A stretch of DNA of 34,219 nucleotides from Arthrobacter sulfonylureivorans (GTDB taxonomy: Bacteria; Actinomycetota; Actinomycetes; Actinomycetales; Micrococcaceae). Where the stretch lies: the NCBI GenBank assembly GCA_004000035.1, contig RJAE01000020.1, positions 1 through 34,219 on the forward strand, read 5' to 3'. Under the pieces are notes generated by a model, which had not been told where the DNA came from, made no database searches, and worked only from the letters and a program-made list of their open reading frames with translations. Shown here piece after piece: positions 14,963-23,800 of this stretch (position 1 is its first letter; each line of letters starts with the position of its first letter). A program made the translations under genes and the position numbers.

Positions 14963-16126
14963 GTGCAGCATCTCTCGCTTCTGCTCATCGAACTGGGGAT
15001 ACTGTTCGCCGTCCTTTCCGGGCTCGGTCTCCTCGCGCACCGGCTCGGCCTTTCGCCGATTCCGTTTTACCTGCTGTCCGGGCTGCTCTTCGGCGAGGGC
15101 CGGCTGCTGCCGGTGAACGCGGCGGGCCCCTTCGTGGAGGCCGGCGCGGAGATCGGCGTCATTCTTTTGCTGCTCCTGCTCGGGCTCGAATTCTCGGCGA
15201 CTGAACTGATGCACAGCCTCCAGCGACACCGAAGTTCGGGCTTGGTGGATTTCCTCCTGAACGCTGTCCCCGGATTCCTGTTCGGCCTGCTGCTGGGACT
15301 GCCATGGCAGGCGGCTTTGGCCCTGAGCGGGGTCATCTGGGTCTCTTCGTCCGGTATCATCGCCCGGCTGCTCGATGATCTCGGACGCTTGGGGAACAGG
15401 GAAACTCCGGCCGTCCTGTCGGTGCTCGTGCTCGAGGACATTGCGATGGCCCTGTACCTGCCGATGCTTGTGGTTTTCCTCTCCGGCGGCGGGGCCTGGC
15501 AGGCAGCCGGCGGCGTTGCCCTGGCGCTTGGCGCGGTATCCCTGATCCTGGCCGCGGCGCACAAGGCGGGGCATAGGGTGGGGCGCCTGCTCTCCCACCC
15601 GCAGGACGAACAGGTCATGCTGCGGCTGCTGGGCATTGCGCTGGTGGTGGCCGGGATCGCCGAAGGGGTAGGAGCCGGAGCGGCCGTCGGTTCCTTCTTG
15701 GTCGGTATCGCGATTCCGCAGAGTTTTGCGGACCGCGCACGGCAGATCCTCAGCCCTTTACGTGACCTGTTCGCGGCGTTTTTCTTCCTGACCTTTGGCT
15801 TGTCTCTCAGTCTGGCCGACGTGTTGCCGATCCTGCCTGCGGTGCTGCTGTTGGCGGTTGTCACCACCGCCACCAAGCTCGGCAGCGGCTGGTATGCGGC
15901 GGGGAAGGAGGGAGTCCACCTCCGCGGACGACTGCGGGCGGGGGCCGCCCTGACGACCCGGGGCGAGTTTTCCGTGATCATAGCCGGGCTGGCGGTTGCA
16001 GCCGGCTACACGGAGGTCGGCCCCTTCGCTGCTGCCTATGTTCTGATTCTGGCCGTGGCCGGCCCCCTCCTCACCCGATTCATTGACAGCTGGACAGACC
16101 CGAACCGGCGCAAACGCCCGCATTAG
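14963..16126 (+). CDS. khtU: KhtU-like cation (K+ or Na+):proton antiporter, CPA2 family
   Basis: The 387-residue protein starts at GTG (MQHLSLLLIELGILFAVLSGLG) and is almost entirely membrane spans, about 11-13. CPA2 marks include the LLLLLLGLEFSATEL stretch in the fourth span region, ALSGVIWVSSSGIIARLL, the charged VLVLEDIAMALYLP and the late ALTTRGEFSVIIAGLAV. It lacks the long C-terminal RCK domain of KefB/C; that role falls to the separate khtT product. The pair should export K+ (or Na+) in exchange for protons during alkaline or osmotic stress. It is co-transcribed with khtT. Ion choice cannot be read from sequence. Confidence 0.9.
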   Translation: MQHLSLLLIELGILFAVLSGLGLLAHRLGLSPIPFYLLSGLLFGEGRLLPVNAAGPFVEAGAEIGVILLLLLLGLEFSATELMHSLQRHRSSGLVDFLLNAVPGFLFGLLLGLPWQAALALSGVIWVSSSGIIARLLDDLGRLGNRETPAVLSVLVLEDIAMALYLPMLVVFLSGGGAWQAAGGVALALGAVSLILAAAHKAGHRVGRLLSHPQDEQVMLRLLGIALVVAGIAEGVGAGAAVGSFLVGIAIPQSFADRARQILSPLRDLFAAFFFLTFGLSLSLADVLPILPAVLLLAVVTTATKLGSGWYAAGKEGVHLRGRLRAGAALTTRGEFSVIIAGLAVAAGYTEVGPFAAAYVLILAVAGPLLTRFIDSWTDPNRRKRPH

Positions 16127-16189
16127 GAACCCGGGACGGCGCCACCCGCTAACAGGCCGCCCTCCCCCGACCAGCTACAATGGAGGTTG

Positions 16190-16382
16190 CGAAGGGGAGT
16201 AGCTCCACCGCCGCGCGGCAACGCGCACGGGCGTGGAGGCCTGTCGACATACTGGCCAGCATGAGCGGCCCGGCAGTCCACCTGGGCGCACGAAAAGGCA
16301 CGGCCTGATCCTGCGCCGAGGCGAGCGAGACCTTCGGTCAGTTGATTGTTAACTGACCGGAGATCATCGAACCGTCTCCGGT
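16190..16382 (+). ncRNA. Mn2+ riboswitch (yybP-ykoY class) with expression platform
   Basis: The conserved blocks GAAGGGGAGTAGC (16191) and GCGAGCGAGACCTTCG (16321-16336) close a P1 stem (CGAAGG with CCTTCG) around a GC-rich arm, as in yybP-ykoY. The class binds Mn2+ and switches on Mn exporters. Downstream, two hairpins share bases: 16336-16358 (GGTCAGTT/AACTGACC) and 16356-16382 (ACCGGAGA/TCTCCGGT). They exclude each other, which looks like the switching part. There is no T-run, so control may act on translation or through Rho. A -10-like TACAAT lies at 16176-16181. The next gene encodes a metal exporter, in agreement. Confidence 0.87.
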
Positions 16383-16398
16383 CCGACTCAGGAGCAGC

Positions 16399-17538
16399 GT
16401 GACAACGAGCCCCGATCCAGCCGGCCCCAACCCTCTGGACCCCCACGCCGACGGCCAGGCACCGCCGTCGAAATCCGACATCAGGCTATGGCGTCGCTAC
16501 TTGGCCGACGAACGTGCCGAAGCCGCCATCTACCGTGACCTGGCCCAGCGCCGCGACGGCGAGGAGCGCGAGATCCTGCTAGCCCTGGCCGAGGCGGAAG
16601 GCCGGCACGAAAAGCACTGGCGCGACCTGCTGGGCGAGCACGGCGACCAACGGCTCCGCCCGTCCTTCCGCCGCACTGTGCTGCGCGTCCTGGCCCGCCG
16701 CTTCGGCTCGGTGTTCGTGTTGGCCCTGGCTCAGCGGGCCGAAAGCCGCTCCCCCTACGCGACCGAACCCGCGGCCACCGAGGCCATGGCCGCCGACGAG
16801 CTGATCCACGAAGAGGTCATCCGCGGTCTGGCCACCCGCGGTCGGGCACGGCTCTCCGGCAACTTCCGTGCCGCGGTCTTCGGCGCCAACGACGGCCTGG
16901 TCTCCAACCTGGCGTTGATCATGGGCATCGGTGCCACCGGCGTATCGAGCGGGTTCATCCTGTTCAGCGGCTTCGCCGGACTGCTGGCCGGCGCACTCTC
17001 CATGGGTGCCGGCGAATACGTGTCAGTCCGCTCCCAGCGGGAGCTGCTCTCCGCCACCCGACCCACCCAGATCACACTGCAGGCGGCACCGGACCTGGAT
17101 CTGAACGCCAATGAACTGGTGCTGGTGTACCGCGCCCGCGGCATGACCCCGGAAGCAGCCGAGCACCGCGCCGCCGAACGAATGGGCTATTTGGACTGCG
17201 ACTGCGACCCGAGCCTGTCGCTGCAAGCGCCGGAGACCTACGCGAACGACTATCAGGAGATCGGCACCGGCTGGAATGCCGCTGTATCCAGCTTCCTGTT
17301 CTTCTCCTCCGGCGCGCTGATCCCGATCCTGCCGTACATCTTCGGTCTGCAGGGCACCGCGGCGGTGGTGGTCGCGCTGATTCTGGTCGGCCTGGCGCTA
17401 CTGGTGACCGGCGGCATCGTGGGACTGCTCTCCGGTGCGTCACCGGTCAAGCGTGCCCTGCGGCAGCTGGCGATCGGCTTCGGCGCGGCGCTAGCCACCT
17501 ACGTGTTGGGCTCTTTGTTCGGCACCGGCACAGCCTGA
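16399..17538 (+). CDS. Ferritin-like domain fused to VIT1/CCC1 metal transporter (MbfA type)
   Basis: GTG start at 16399, four bases after AGGAG. Of 379 residues the first ~150 form a rubrerythrin/ferritin-like helical domain with carboxylate and ExxH metal ligands (E38, E41, E67xxH70, E134LIH137 and E138). The rest is a VIT1/CCC1 membrane domain: FRAAVFGANDGLVSNLALIMG, LSMGAGEYVSVRSQREL, then C-terminal spans. MbfA of Bradyrhizobium and Agrobacterium has this fusion and exports iron; VIT1/CCC1 members also move Mn. The Mn2+ riboswitch directly upstream argues that Mn is the inducing and probably the exported ion here. The ferritin-like part may sense or oxidise the metal. A Cys pair in CDCD (about residue 273) lies in the cytosolic loop. 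Confidence 0.9.
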   Translation: MTTSPDPAGPNPLDPHADGQAPPSKSDIRLWRRYLADERAEAAIYRDLAQRRDGEEREILLALAEAEGRHEKHWRDLLGEHGDQRLRPSFRRTVLRVLARRFGSVFVLALAQRAESRSPYATEPAATEAMAADELIHEEVIRGLATRGRARLSGNFRAAVFGANDGLVSNLALIMGIGATGVSSGFILFSGFAGLLAGALSMGAGEYVSVRSQRELLSATRPTQITLQAAPDLDLNANELVLVYRARGMTPEAAEHRAAERMGYLDCDCDPSLSLQAPETYANDYQEIGTGWNAAVSSFLFFSSGALIPILPYIFGLQGTAAVVVALILVGLALLVTGGIVGLLSGASPVKRALRQLAIGFGAALATYVLGSLFGTGTA

Positions 17539-17550
17539 CCCCTCGGCCCC

Positions 17551-17574
17551 GGCCGGCCAGTTCATCTGCCGGCC
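17551..17574 (+). terminator. Hairpin after the metal exporter gene
   Basis: GGCCGGC and GCCGGCC form a 7-bp GC stem with a ten-base loop, 13 bases after the stop codon. Confidence 0.5.
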
Positions 17575-17667
17575 ATCTGGCAGACACCTACCGTTTGCCC
17601 CAAGGCTTGGTTACTCTGAGGCAAGCGGGGCAACGATGCTCCCGCTGTCCGCCATGCGAGGGGGACC

Positions 17668-18771
17668 ATGAGCTGGCCGCCGACCGACGGCCCGGGCGAG
17701 GCGCCGGGTCCAAGCCGGCCCGTGCCCAGATCCCGGACCGGTCGAGTGCCGCAGTGGGCCTTGGCCGAGTCCGACGGACGCCCGAGGCCTGATGACGCCG
17801 CGGAAGAGCCGGAGGTCTGGGTCAACCCGACCGCGCGCCAGGGCCCGGTTCCGTGGCGGCAATCCGTCCGGCCACTGCCGTCGGTGCGGCACGTCTCGGC
17901 CGCTCGGCCGCAGCTGAAGCCCAGCGGCGGTCCGTCACCGTTCGGCAAGCTGATCCTGCTGGCCGCCATCGCGGCTTTGGTGGCCTGGGCCTTCATCTGG
18001 CTGGGCCAGCCGCGGCTCGCGTCGACGGTGCAACCCAGCGGGACGGCTAACGCCGCCCCGTTCGACGGAGGATCCACGGCCGAGGGTTTGGGCCACGGCG
18101 GGTTTCCGCCGTCGGGCGTCGACATCGCGGAGTCGCCGCTGGGCGTCCCCGCGCCGCTATATGAGGAGAGCAATTCGTATCGCTTCCTCGCGTCGCCGTC
18201 CGCGGGTCAGGACTACATCGCCTACGACCCGTGCCGCCCGATCCGTTACGTGGTCCGTGCGGCGGACTCCCCCGCGGGTGGCACGGACCTGGTTCACCAG
18301 GCGGTGGAACGCGTCTCCGCTGCCACCGGCCTGCAGTTCATTTACGAGGGCACCACCACCGAGCGGCCCACCGAGCGGCGCCCGTCCTACCAGCCGGACC
18401 GCTACGGCGAGCGCTGGGCCCCGGTGCTGATTGCCTGGTCCGATCCCGAGCACAGCCCCGCACTGGCCGGCCCCACGATCGGTCTGGGCGGCAGCGGCTG
18501 GGCCTCGCGGGGCGGGGTTTCCGCGTATGTATCCGGACAGATAGAACTGGACACCCCGCAGTTCCGCCAGCTGCTCGGTGCCCCCGCTGGCAAGAATTCC
18601 GCCCGGGCCATCATCATGCACGAATTGGGCCACCTGATCGGCTTGGACCACGTCGATGACCCCAACCAACTGATGTATGCGCAGGCCTCCCACGACATCC
18701 TGGAATTCGCCGACGGGGACCTCTCCGGCCTGTCCTTGCTGGGCCAGGGCGAGTGCGTTCCGGAGCTATAG
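17668..18771 (+). CDS. Membrane-anchored metzincin (matrixin-like) zinc metalloprotease
   Basis: The 367-residue protein starts after GAGGGGG. Its N-terminal ~90 residues are Pro/Arg-rich and hydrophilic, then one membrane span (about 94-113, [19 protein letters not shown]). The outside part has a metzincin active site at residues 318-328, [11 protein letters not shown] (three zinc His and the catalytic Glu), and the Met-turn LMY about 13 residues later. The order is type II membrane protein with an extracellular protease. Two Cys (in YDPCRP and GECVPEL) may form a disulfide across the domain. It is widespread in actinobacteria as 'matrixin family'; the target is unknown. It is transcribed alone. 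Confidence 0.87.
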   Translation: MSWPPTDGPGEAPGPSRPVPRSRTGRVPQWALAESDGRPRPDDAAEEPEVWVNPTARQGPVPWRQSVRPLPSVRHVSAARPQLKPSGGPSPFGKLILLAAIAALVAWAFIWLGQPRLASTVQPSGTANAAPFDGGSTAEGLGHGGFPPSGVDIAESPLGVPAPLYEESNSYRFLASPSAGQDYIAYDPCRPIRYVVRAADSPAGGTDLVHQAVERVSAATGLQFIYEGTTTERPTERRPSYQPDRYGERWAPVLIAWSDPEHSPALAGPTIGLGGSGWASRGGVSAYVSGQIELDTPQFRQLLGAPAGKNSARAIIMHELGHLIGLDHVDDPNQLMYAQASHDILEFADGDLSGLSLLGQGECVPEL

Positions 18772-18780
18772 GGCGCCGAG

Positions 18781-18809
18781 CGTGCCGCCGCTGCTGGAGC
18801 GGCGACACG
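18781..18809. terminator. Hairpin between convergent protease and efflux genes
   Basis: CGTG-C-CGCCGCT pairs with AGCGGCG-A-CACG around the loop GCTGG, a 12-position stem with one mismatch. It fills the 52-base gap between convergent stop codons. Confidence 0.65.
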
Positions 18810-18823
18810 CTGCGGGGCGGGTG

Positions 18824-20491
18824 CTACCGGTGGCCTGCTTCGGCTCCGCGCAGATCCGTGTTCGCCGGATGATTGCCCTCGGTCTCGGCGGTGATCATCA
18901 CGTTCCCCTCCGAAATTGCCTCCGGCATGACATCCGGTTCCAGCGTCGTGGCCAGCGGCTTTTCCACCACGAAGAGGCAGAGCACGGTGGCGGCCAGGGC
19001 CAGCGGGACCATGTAGAGGAACAGTGGCATCAAGGCTTCGTTGTAGGACGCGACGATGACGTCGTGCACGGGTGCCGGCAGGTGCGCCACCATGTCCGGA
19101 GTCAGCGAGTTGCCGCCGCCCGTGGCTGCGACCGCGGCGGTCGGCAGCCGGTCGGTCAACAGGTCAACCAGGCGGTGGGCGAACAGGCTGCCTACGACGG
19201 CCGAACCGAGCGTGGCGCCGATCTGGCGGAAGAAGTTGTTCGCCGCCGTCGCCGTGCCCACCTGCCGCAGCGGAAAGGAGTTCTGCACGATGAGCACCAG
19301 GATCTGCATGTTCAGGCCCAGTCCAAGACCGAGCAGGCCGAGATAGACGCAGAGCACCCAGACACCGGTATCTGCATGAACAAAGCTCATCAGCAGCAGG
19401 GCAACCGCCACTATGGCGGAGCCGGCCACCGGCATCCACTTGTAGCGGCCGGTCTTCGACACCAGGATGCCGGAGAACATCGATGAGGCCAGCAGCGCCG
19501 CCATCATCGGGATCATCAGCAGGCCGGCCGCGGTTGCAGATACCCCGGTAGCCATCTGGAAGTAGGTGGGCATGTAGCCGAGCGCGCCGAACATGGCCAC
19601 GGAAACCAGCAGGCCCGCGATGGTGGTCATGATGAAGTTGCGGTCGCGGAACATGGACATAGGAATGATGGGCTCGGCCGTCTTCCGTTCCACCAGCACG
19701 AACCCGACGGCGGCCAGCACGGTTCCGGCGATCAGCCCGATAATCATGGGATCCGACCAGGCGTACGTGCTGCCGCCCCAGCTGCTCACCAGGACCAATC
19801 CGGTAGTTGCAGCCGCCATCAGCAGCATGCCCCAGAAATCCAGCTTCGGCCGCATCGTCACCGGCCGCGACTTCAGGAAGAACAACGCACCAATCAGCGC
19901 CAATACACCCACGGGCAGGTTGATCCAGAAGGCCCAGCGCCAGCCCGGCCCCTCGGTGAACCAGCCGCCCAGCAGCGGGCCCACCACGGAGGCCAACGCA
20001 AAGACGCCACCCATGGCCCCCATGTACTTGCCGCGTTCCCGGGCGGGAACCACATCGGCGATGATGGCCTGTGACAGGATCATCAACCCGCCGCCACCCA
20101 GGCCCTGGACCACGCGGGAGGCAATCAGCCATCCCATGTCCGGGGCCAGGGCACCGATCACGGAACCGACCAAGAACACGATGATCGCGCCGACCAACAG
20201 ATACTTGCGTCCGATCTGGTCGCCCAGCTTGCCGTAGATGGGCATCATGATGGTGGCCGCCAAGATGTAGGCGGTGATCACCCAGAGCATCAGGTTGGCG
20301 CCGTTCAGTTCGCCCACGATGGTGGGCAAAGCGGTTGCCAGGATGGTCTGGTTCAAGGCCGCCAGCATCATCGACATCATCAGCGCGACGAACACCAGCA
20401 GCAGGTTGCCATGGCTGTGGCCAGGCTTCCCCGGCTGGGACGGTTTGGATGCCGCTGGGCGCTGTTGCGCCTGCAGGCTCTCGTTTGTCAT
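18824..20491 (-). CDS. DHA2-family multidrug efflux MFS transporter
   Basis: The 555-residue protein starts MTNESLQAQQRPAASKPSQ after AAAGGA. It has 14 predicted spans with the DHA2 motifs LNQTILATALPTIVGELNG, WVITAYILAATIMMPIYGKLGDQIGRK (motif A), RVVQGLGGGGLMILSQAIIADVVPARERGKYMG and GPLLGGWFTEG. Its ATG overlaps the tetR stop as ATGA, so the two are coupled. The frame happens to stay open upstream to 20965 across the tetR gene, but that part is antisense-like noise without homology. It is about as similar in layout to the other DHA2 pump at 8209-9984 as expected for family members. The drug substrate is unknown. Confidence 0.92.
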   Translation of the reverse strand: MTNESLQAQQRPAASKPSQPGKPGHSHGNLLLVFVALMMSMMLAALNQTILATALPTIVGELNGANLMLWVITAYILAATIMMPIYGKLGDQIGRKYLLVGAIIVFLVGSVIGALAPDMGWLIASRVVQGLGGGGLMILSQAIIADVVPARERGKYMGAMGGVFALASVVGPLLGGWFTEGPGWRWAFWINLPVGVLALIGALFFLKSRPVTMRPKLDFWGMLLMAAATTGLVLVSSWGGSTYAWSDPMIIGLIAGTVLAAVGFVLVERKTAEPIIPMSMFRDRNFIMTTIAGLLVSVAMFGALGYMPTYFQMATGVSATAAGLLMIPMMAALLASSMFSGILVSKTGRYKWMPVAGSAIVAVALLLMSFVHADTGVWVLCVYLGLLGLGLGLNMQILVLIVQNSFPLRQVGTATAANNFFRQIGATLGSAVVGSLFAHRLVDLLTDRLPTAAVAATGGGNSLTPDMVAHLPAPVHDVIVASYNEALMPLFLYMVPLALAATVLCLFVVEKPLATTLEPDVMPEAISEGNVMITAETEGNHPANTDLRGAEAGHR

Positions 20492-21132
20492 TCGGATTCC
20501 TTTAGGACTGCACGCAACAGGGCCAAGCTGTGCTCGAGGGCCTCGGTCTGCGATTCCAGGGTGGGTTGGGACATGGTTTTTTGCATGGCAAAGCGAAGTG
20601 CTGTGCCCGCCGTCAGCACAAGCATGCGGGCGGTGTCTTCGGCGGTGTACTGCCCGCCGACGGGGTGAGCGGCCAGAATCCGTTCGGCGTCCGCGAGCCG
20701 GTCCGAGTCGGCGAGCAGTTCGGAAACAGCCGTGGTTACCAACTGCTCCACCTTGACCACGTACTGGACGCGGCGGTGCAGCAGGTGCGGGTACTTGTGC
20801 ATGATGCGGTGGCGAATCGCATCGTCTCCGCCTTGGATGGAACGGGTGACCGCCAGCATCAGCTTGCCGACTTCGTCCAGCAGGTTGGCGCGGACGTCGA
20901 ATCCGGACAGCATGGCATCGTCGAGCACCGGCTCCCGAAGGCCGAGCACCGCGTCTTCCTTGCACGGGAAGTAGTTGAAAAACGTGCGCGGGGAAACCCC
21001 GGCTGCGTCGGCTACCCCGTCAACTGTGACGCTCTCAATTCCGTCTTCCAGCGCGACCTCGGCTGCGGCATCATGCAGCGCGGCCCAGCACTCGGCGCGC
21101 TTACGCTCACGCAAGGAATTTAGTTGACTCAC
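20488..21132 (-). CDS. TetR-family transcriptional regulator
   Basis: From GTG at 21132 the product is 214 residues. The N-terminal TetR helix-turn-helix spans about residues 10-60: REERK-type helix, then GIESVTVDGVADAAGVSPRTFFNYFPCKEDAVLG. The C-terminal ligand domain is of the mycofactocin/MftR-like C-terminal type, by general look only. The open frame reaches an ATG at 21189, but that ATG lies beyond a perfect operator dyad (21167-21182), so the later GTG is preferred; its ribosome site is weak. It probably represses itself and the coupled efflux gene. Confidence 0.88.
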   Translation of the reverse strand: MSQLNSLRERKRAECWAALHDAAAEVALEDGIESVTVDGVADAAGVSPRTFFNYFPCKEDAVLGLREPVLDDAMLSGFDVRANLLDEVGKLMLAVTRSIQGGDDAIRHRIMHKYPHLLHRRVQYVVKVEQLVTTAVSELLADSDRLADAERILAAHPVGGQYTAEDTARMLVLTAGTALRFAMQKTMSQPTLESQTEALEHSLALLRAVLKESE

Positions 21133-21166
21133 CGAACCAGTGTGCCAGTGGCCGAAAACATTCACA

Positions 21167-21182
21167 AGTGCAAACTTGCACT
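21167..21182 (-). promoter_or_regulatory. TetR operator before the tetR-efflux operon
   Basis: AGTGCAA-AC-TTGCACT is a perfect 7-bp dyad with a two-base spacer. On the minus strand it lies between TTGCAG and TGTGAA, which are 17 bases apart and could be -35 and a poor -10. The position 35 bases before the GTG suits autorepression. Confidence 0.65.
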
Positions 21183-21233
21183 CCTGCAAAAACTTAGACG
21201 AACATCACACCCGTCGGAGCCGCTGTCCAGAAA

Positions 21234-21488
21234 GGATGGGGAATCACCCTCAGCGCGCATCACTCACCGAGGAAAGCGCGTGTCCCAGTGGGATGGGTAG
21301 TTTCCATAAGCGCGCACCACCGAACCAGAAACGAGCGAAGTGGGTCAGTGGGACGGGCAGGTTTCATGAGCGCGCACCACCGAACTAAACGAGCGAGGTG
21401 GCTCAGTGGGATGGGCAGGTTTCATAAGCGCGCATCGCCGAGCGAGGAACGAGCGAGGTGTCTCAGCGCGTTGAAATCTGCCCATCCC
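21234..21488. repeat. About 60-bp tandem repeats closed by an inverted copy
   Basis: Units begin at 21290, 21350 and 21408 (spacing 60 and 58) with GGGAYGGGYAG, then TTTCATRAGCGCGCAYC and a variable middle ending AACGAGCGARGTG. A degraded first unit starts near 21234. At 21467-21488 an inverted copy of the unit start (CGCGTTGAAATCTGCCCATCCC read in two pieces) lets the last unit fold into an 80-base hairpin. The block fills the gap between purU and tetR and lies downstream of purU on its strand. No RNA class that I know matches. It may be a dispersed repeat of this genus, a terminator or a small RNA. Confidence 0.7.
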
Positions 21489-21500
21489 TAGACACAAGGC

Positions 21501-22364
21501 CTACCGCAACACCACAGTCCGGTTCCCGTGCAAAATGACCCGTCCCTCGCAATGCCACTTGACCGCATTCGTCAGCGCCTTGCACTCGGTATCGCGGCCC
21601 GCAGCCACCAGATCCTCGGGGCCGAACGTATGGTCCACCTCCACCGTCTGCTGGGCGATGATCGGGCCCTCGTCGAGTTCGGCGTTGACGTAGTGGGCGG
21701 TGGCACCGACTGTTTTGACGCCCTTTTCATACGCCTGGTGGTACGGCTTGGCGCCCTTGAAGCTCGGCAGGAACGAATGGTGGATGTTGATGGTGCGCCC
21801 GGTCAGTTCCCGGCTGAGGTGGTCGCTGAGCACCTGCATGTAGCGGGCCAGCACCACCAGCTCCACGTCGTGCGCGTCGATCAGCTCCAGCAGTTCGGCT
21901 TCGGCGGCAGGTTTTGTATCCGGCGTGACCGGCACATGGTGGTACGGGATGTTGTGCCATTCCACCAGACCCTTGTGGTCCAGGTGATTGGAGACGACGG
22001 CGACGATCTCCACCGGCAACTCGCCCATCCGGGAACGGAACAGCAGGTCGTTCAGGCAGTGCCCGAACTTGGATACCATCACCAGCACCCGCCGCTTGCG
22101 GCCCTTGGGTTCCAGCTGCCAGGCCATGCCGTATTGCTCGGCCAGCGGCGCAAAGGCCGTACGCAATTCCTCGGTGGATGTGGCCCCGCCGTTCTGCCCG
22201 GCGAAGTCCGTGCGCATGAAGAAATGCCCGGACCGCCGGTCGTCGAACTGCGTGAGTTCCTGGATGGTCTGCCCATACTCCACCAGGAAGCCGGAGACGG
22301 CATGCACCAGGCCCAGCCGCTCCGGGCAGTCAAGCGTCAGGATGTGCTCATTATGGATCGACAT
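21501..22364 (-). CDS. purU: Formyltetrahydrofolate deformylase
   Basis: From the ATG at 22364 (GGGAA in front) the protein is 287 residues. An N-terminal ACT domain begins HILTLDCPERLGLVHAVSGFL. The C-terminal formyl transferase fold has the catalytic set in TINIHHSFLPSF and VGATAHYVNAELDEGPII. It hydrolyses 10-formyl-THF to formate and THF. A TTG nine codons earlier overlaps the sdaA stop and has no ribosome site. It is the last gene of the glyA-soxBDAG-sdaA-purU operon. There it can recycle THF loaded with one-carbon units from sarcosine methyl groups, a role proposed for such operons. Confidence 0.95.
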   Translation of the reverse strand: MSIHNEHILTLDCPERLGLVHAVSGFLVEYGQTIQELTQFDDRRSGHFFMRTDFAGQNGGATSTEELRTAFAPLAEQYGMAWQLEPKGRKRRVLVMVSKFGHCLNDLLFRSRMGELPVEIVAVVSNHLDHKGLVEWHNIPYHHVPVTPDTKPAAEAELLELIDAHDVELVVLARYMQVLSDHLSRELTGRTINIHHSFLPSFKGAKPYHQAYEKGVKTVGATAHYVNAELDEGPIIAQQTVEVDHTFGPEDLVAAGRDTECKALTNAVKWHCEGRVILHGNRTVVLR

Positions 22365-22380
22365 GGTGTTCCCGTTCTGG

Positions 22381-23799
22381 TCAGCATTCAACGACGTTCA
22401 CCGCCAGTCCGCCGCGCGACGTCTCCTTGTATTTGGACATCATGTCCGCACCGGTATCGCGCATGGTCTTGATCGCCATGTCCAGGGATACCCGATGGTC
22501 GCCATCGCCGGCCAGCGCCAGCCGTGCGGCATTGATGGCCTTCACGCTGGCAATGGCGTTTCGCTCGATGCAGGGAATCTGCACCAGCCCGCCCACCGGA
22601 TCGCAGGTGAGGCCCAAATTGTGCTCGATGCCCACCTCTGCGGCATTCTCCACCTGCTCGGGAGTCCCGCCCAGCACCGCACAAAGGGCACCCGCGGCCA
22701 TCGAACAGGCCGATCCGACCTCCCCTTGGCAGCCGACTTCGGCTCCGGAGATCGAGGCATTGGTCTTGAACAGGATGCCAATGGCGGCCGCGGTGAGCAG
22801 GAAGTCCACCACCGCATCGTCGTCGGCGCCGGGCACAAAACGAGTGAAGTAGTGCAGCACGGCGGGTATGATCCCGGCAGCACCGTTGGTGGGTGCGGTG
22901 ACAATCCGCCCGCCGGAGGCATTCTCTTCGTTGACCGCCAGCGCGTACAGGTTCACCCATTCCATCGCCCACAGCGGGTCCGCGTCCGGCGTGCCCTCCG
23001 CGGCACGCGCAGCCTCGGCGGCGCGCAGCCTCCGCCGCAGTCCGGGAGCGCGACGGCGGACCAGCAGTGAGCCGGGCAGCCTCTCCTCGGTGCTGGTGCA
23101 GCCGTTTTCGACGCACTCCTGCATCACGGCCCAGATCCGCAGCAGCGCGACCCGAAGTTCTGCTTCGGTCCGCCAGGTGAGCTCGTTGGCCAGCATCACG
23201 CCGGCTATGGACGTCCCGGCCTCGCGGCAGCGGGTCAGCAGTTCGGCGCCGCTGGTAAACGGATAGGGGACCTGTCCGTCTTCCGCAGTACCCGGCTCGG
23301 TCGCGTCCCCGGCCGTTTGCTCGGCCTCCTCGGCCGGCACCACAAATCCGCCGCCCACCGAATAAAAGGAGGATTCGCGCAGCGGCGAGCCACCGGCGTC
23401 GTACGCGGTGAAGGTCATCCCATTCGGGTGGGCCGGCAGCGAGCGGCGGCGGTGCAGCACCACGTCCGCGGCCCGGTCGAACTCCACCACGCGCGTGCCC
23501 GCCAGCCGCAGCTTCCGCCCGGCCACCGCCTCCTCCACCTGCGCATCCGCGGCACCCGGATCAACCGTCTCCGGGTCCTCGCCTTGCAGGCCCAGGATCA
23601 CTGCCTTGTCCGATCCGTGGCCGGACCCGGTGGCACCGAGCGAGCCGAACAGCTCCGATTTCACCCGGGCCACTGCATCCAGCAGCCCGTCGGCCGCGAG
23701 CGACTCGGCGAACTGCCGGGCGGCACGCATGGGGCCCACCGTGTGCGACGACGACGGTCCGATGCCGATCGAGAAGAGGTCCAGCGCGCTCAGTGCCAT
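22381..23799 (-). CDS. sdaA: L-serine ammonia-lyase, single-chain, iron-sulfur type
   Basis: The 472-residue protein starts [27 protein letters not shown], the N-terminal signature of the beta domain. The alpha part has [20 protein letters not shown] and [24 protein letters not shown], with the cysteines that hold the 4Fe-4S cluster. It turns serine into pyruvate and ammonia. It starts one base after the soxG stop, so it is coupled. The insertion around residues 150-180 (acidic, Glu/Ala-rich) and the Arg-rich stretch near 245 look like local expansions. In the pathway it takes the serine that GlyA makes from glycine and methylene-THF. Confidence 0.95.
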   Translation of the reverse strand: MALSALDLFSIGIGPSSSHTVGPMRAARQFAESLAADGLLDAVARVKSELFGSLGATGSGHGSDKAVILGLQGEDPETVDPGAADAQVEEAVAGRKLRLAGTRVVEFDRAADVVLHRRRSLPAHPNGMTFTAYDAGGSPLRESSFYSVGGGFVVPAEEAEQTAGDATEPGTAEDGQVPYPFTSGAELLTRCREAGTSIAGVMLANELTWRTEAELRVALLRIWAVMQECVENGCTSTEERLPGSLLVRRRAPGLRRRLRAAEAARAAEGTPDADPLWAMEWVNLYALAVNEENASGGRIVTAPTNGAAGIIPAVLHYFTRFVPGADDDAVVDFLLTAAAIGILFKTNASISGAEVGCQGEVGSACSMAAGALCAVLGGTPEQVENAAEVGIEHNLGLTCDPVGGLVQIPCIERNAIASVKAINAARLALAGDGDHRVSLDMAIKTMRDTGADMMSKYKETSRGGLAVNVVEC

Positions 23800-23800
23800 C

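Noticed and set aside
16190-16382. Plain intrinsic terminator after khtU
   Set aside because: The conserved yybP-ykoY blocks and the metal exporter downstream explain the structure better.
20492-20965. N-terminal extension that would fuse tetR-region sequence to the DHA2 pump
   Set aside because: The frame is open by chance across the tetR gene. The pump starts at 20491 with a ribosome site and ATGA coupling.
21234-21488. CRISPR array
   Set aside because: The units are contiguous, about 60 bp, imperfect and without unique spacers, and no cas gene is near.
21288-21491. Short open frames in the repeat block (for example 21140-21388 and 21288-21491)
   Set aside because: They only translate the tandem repeats in different frames, without ribosome sites. 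I treat the DNA as a repeat.
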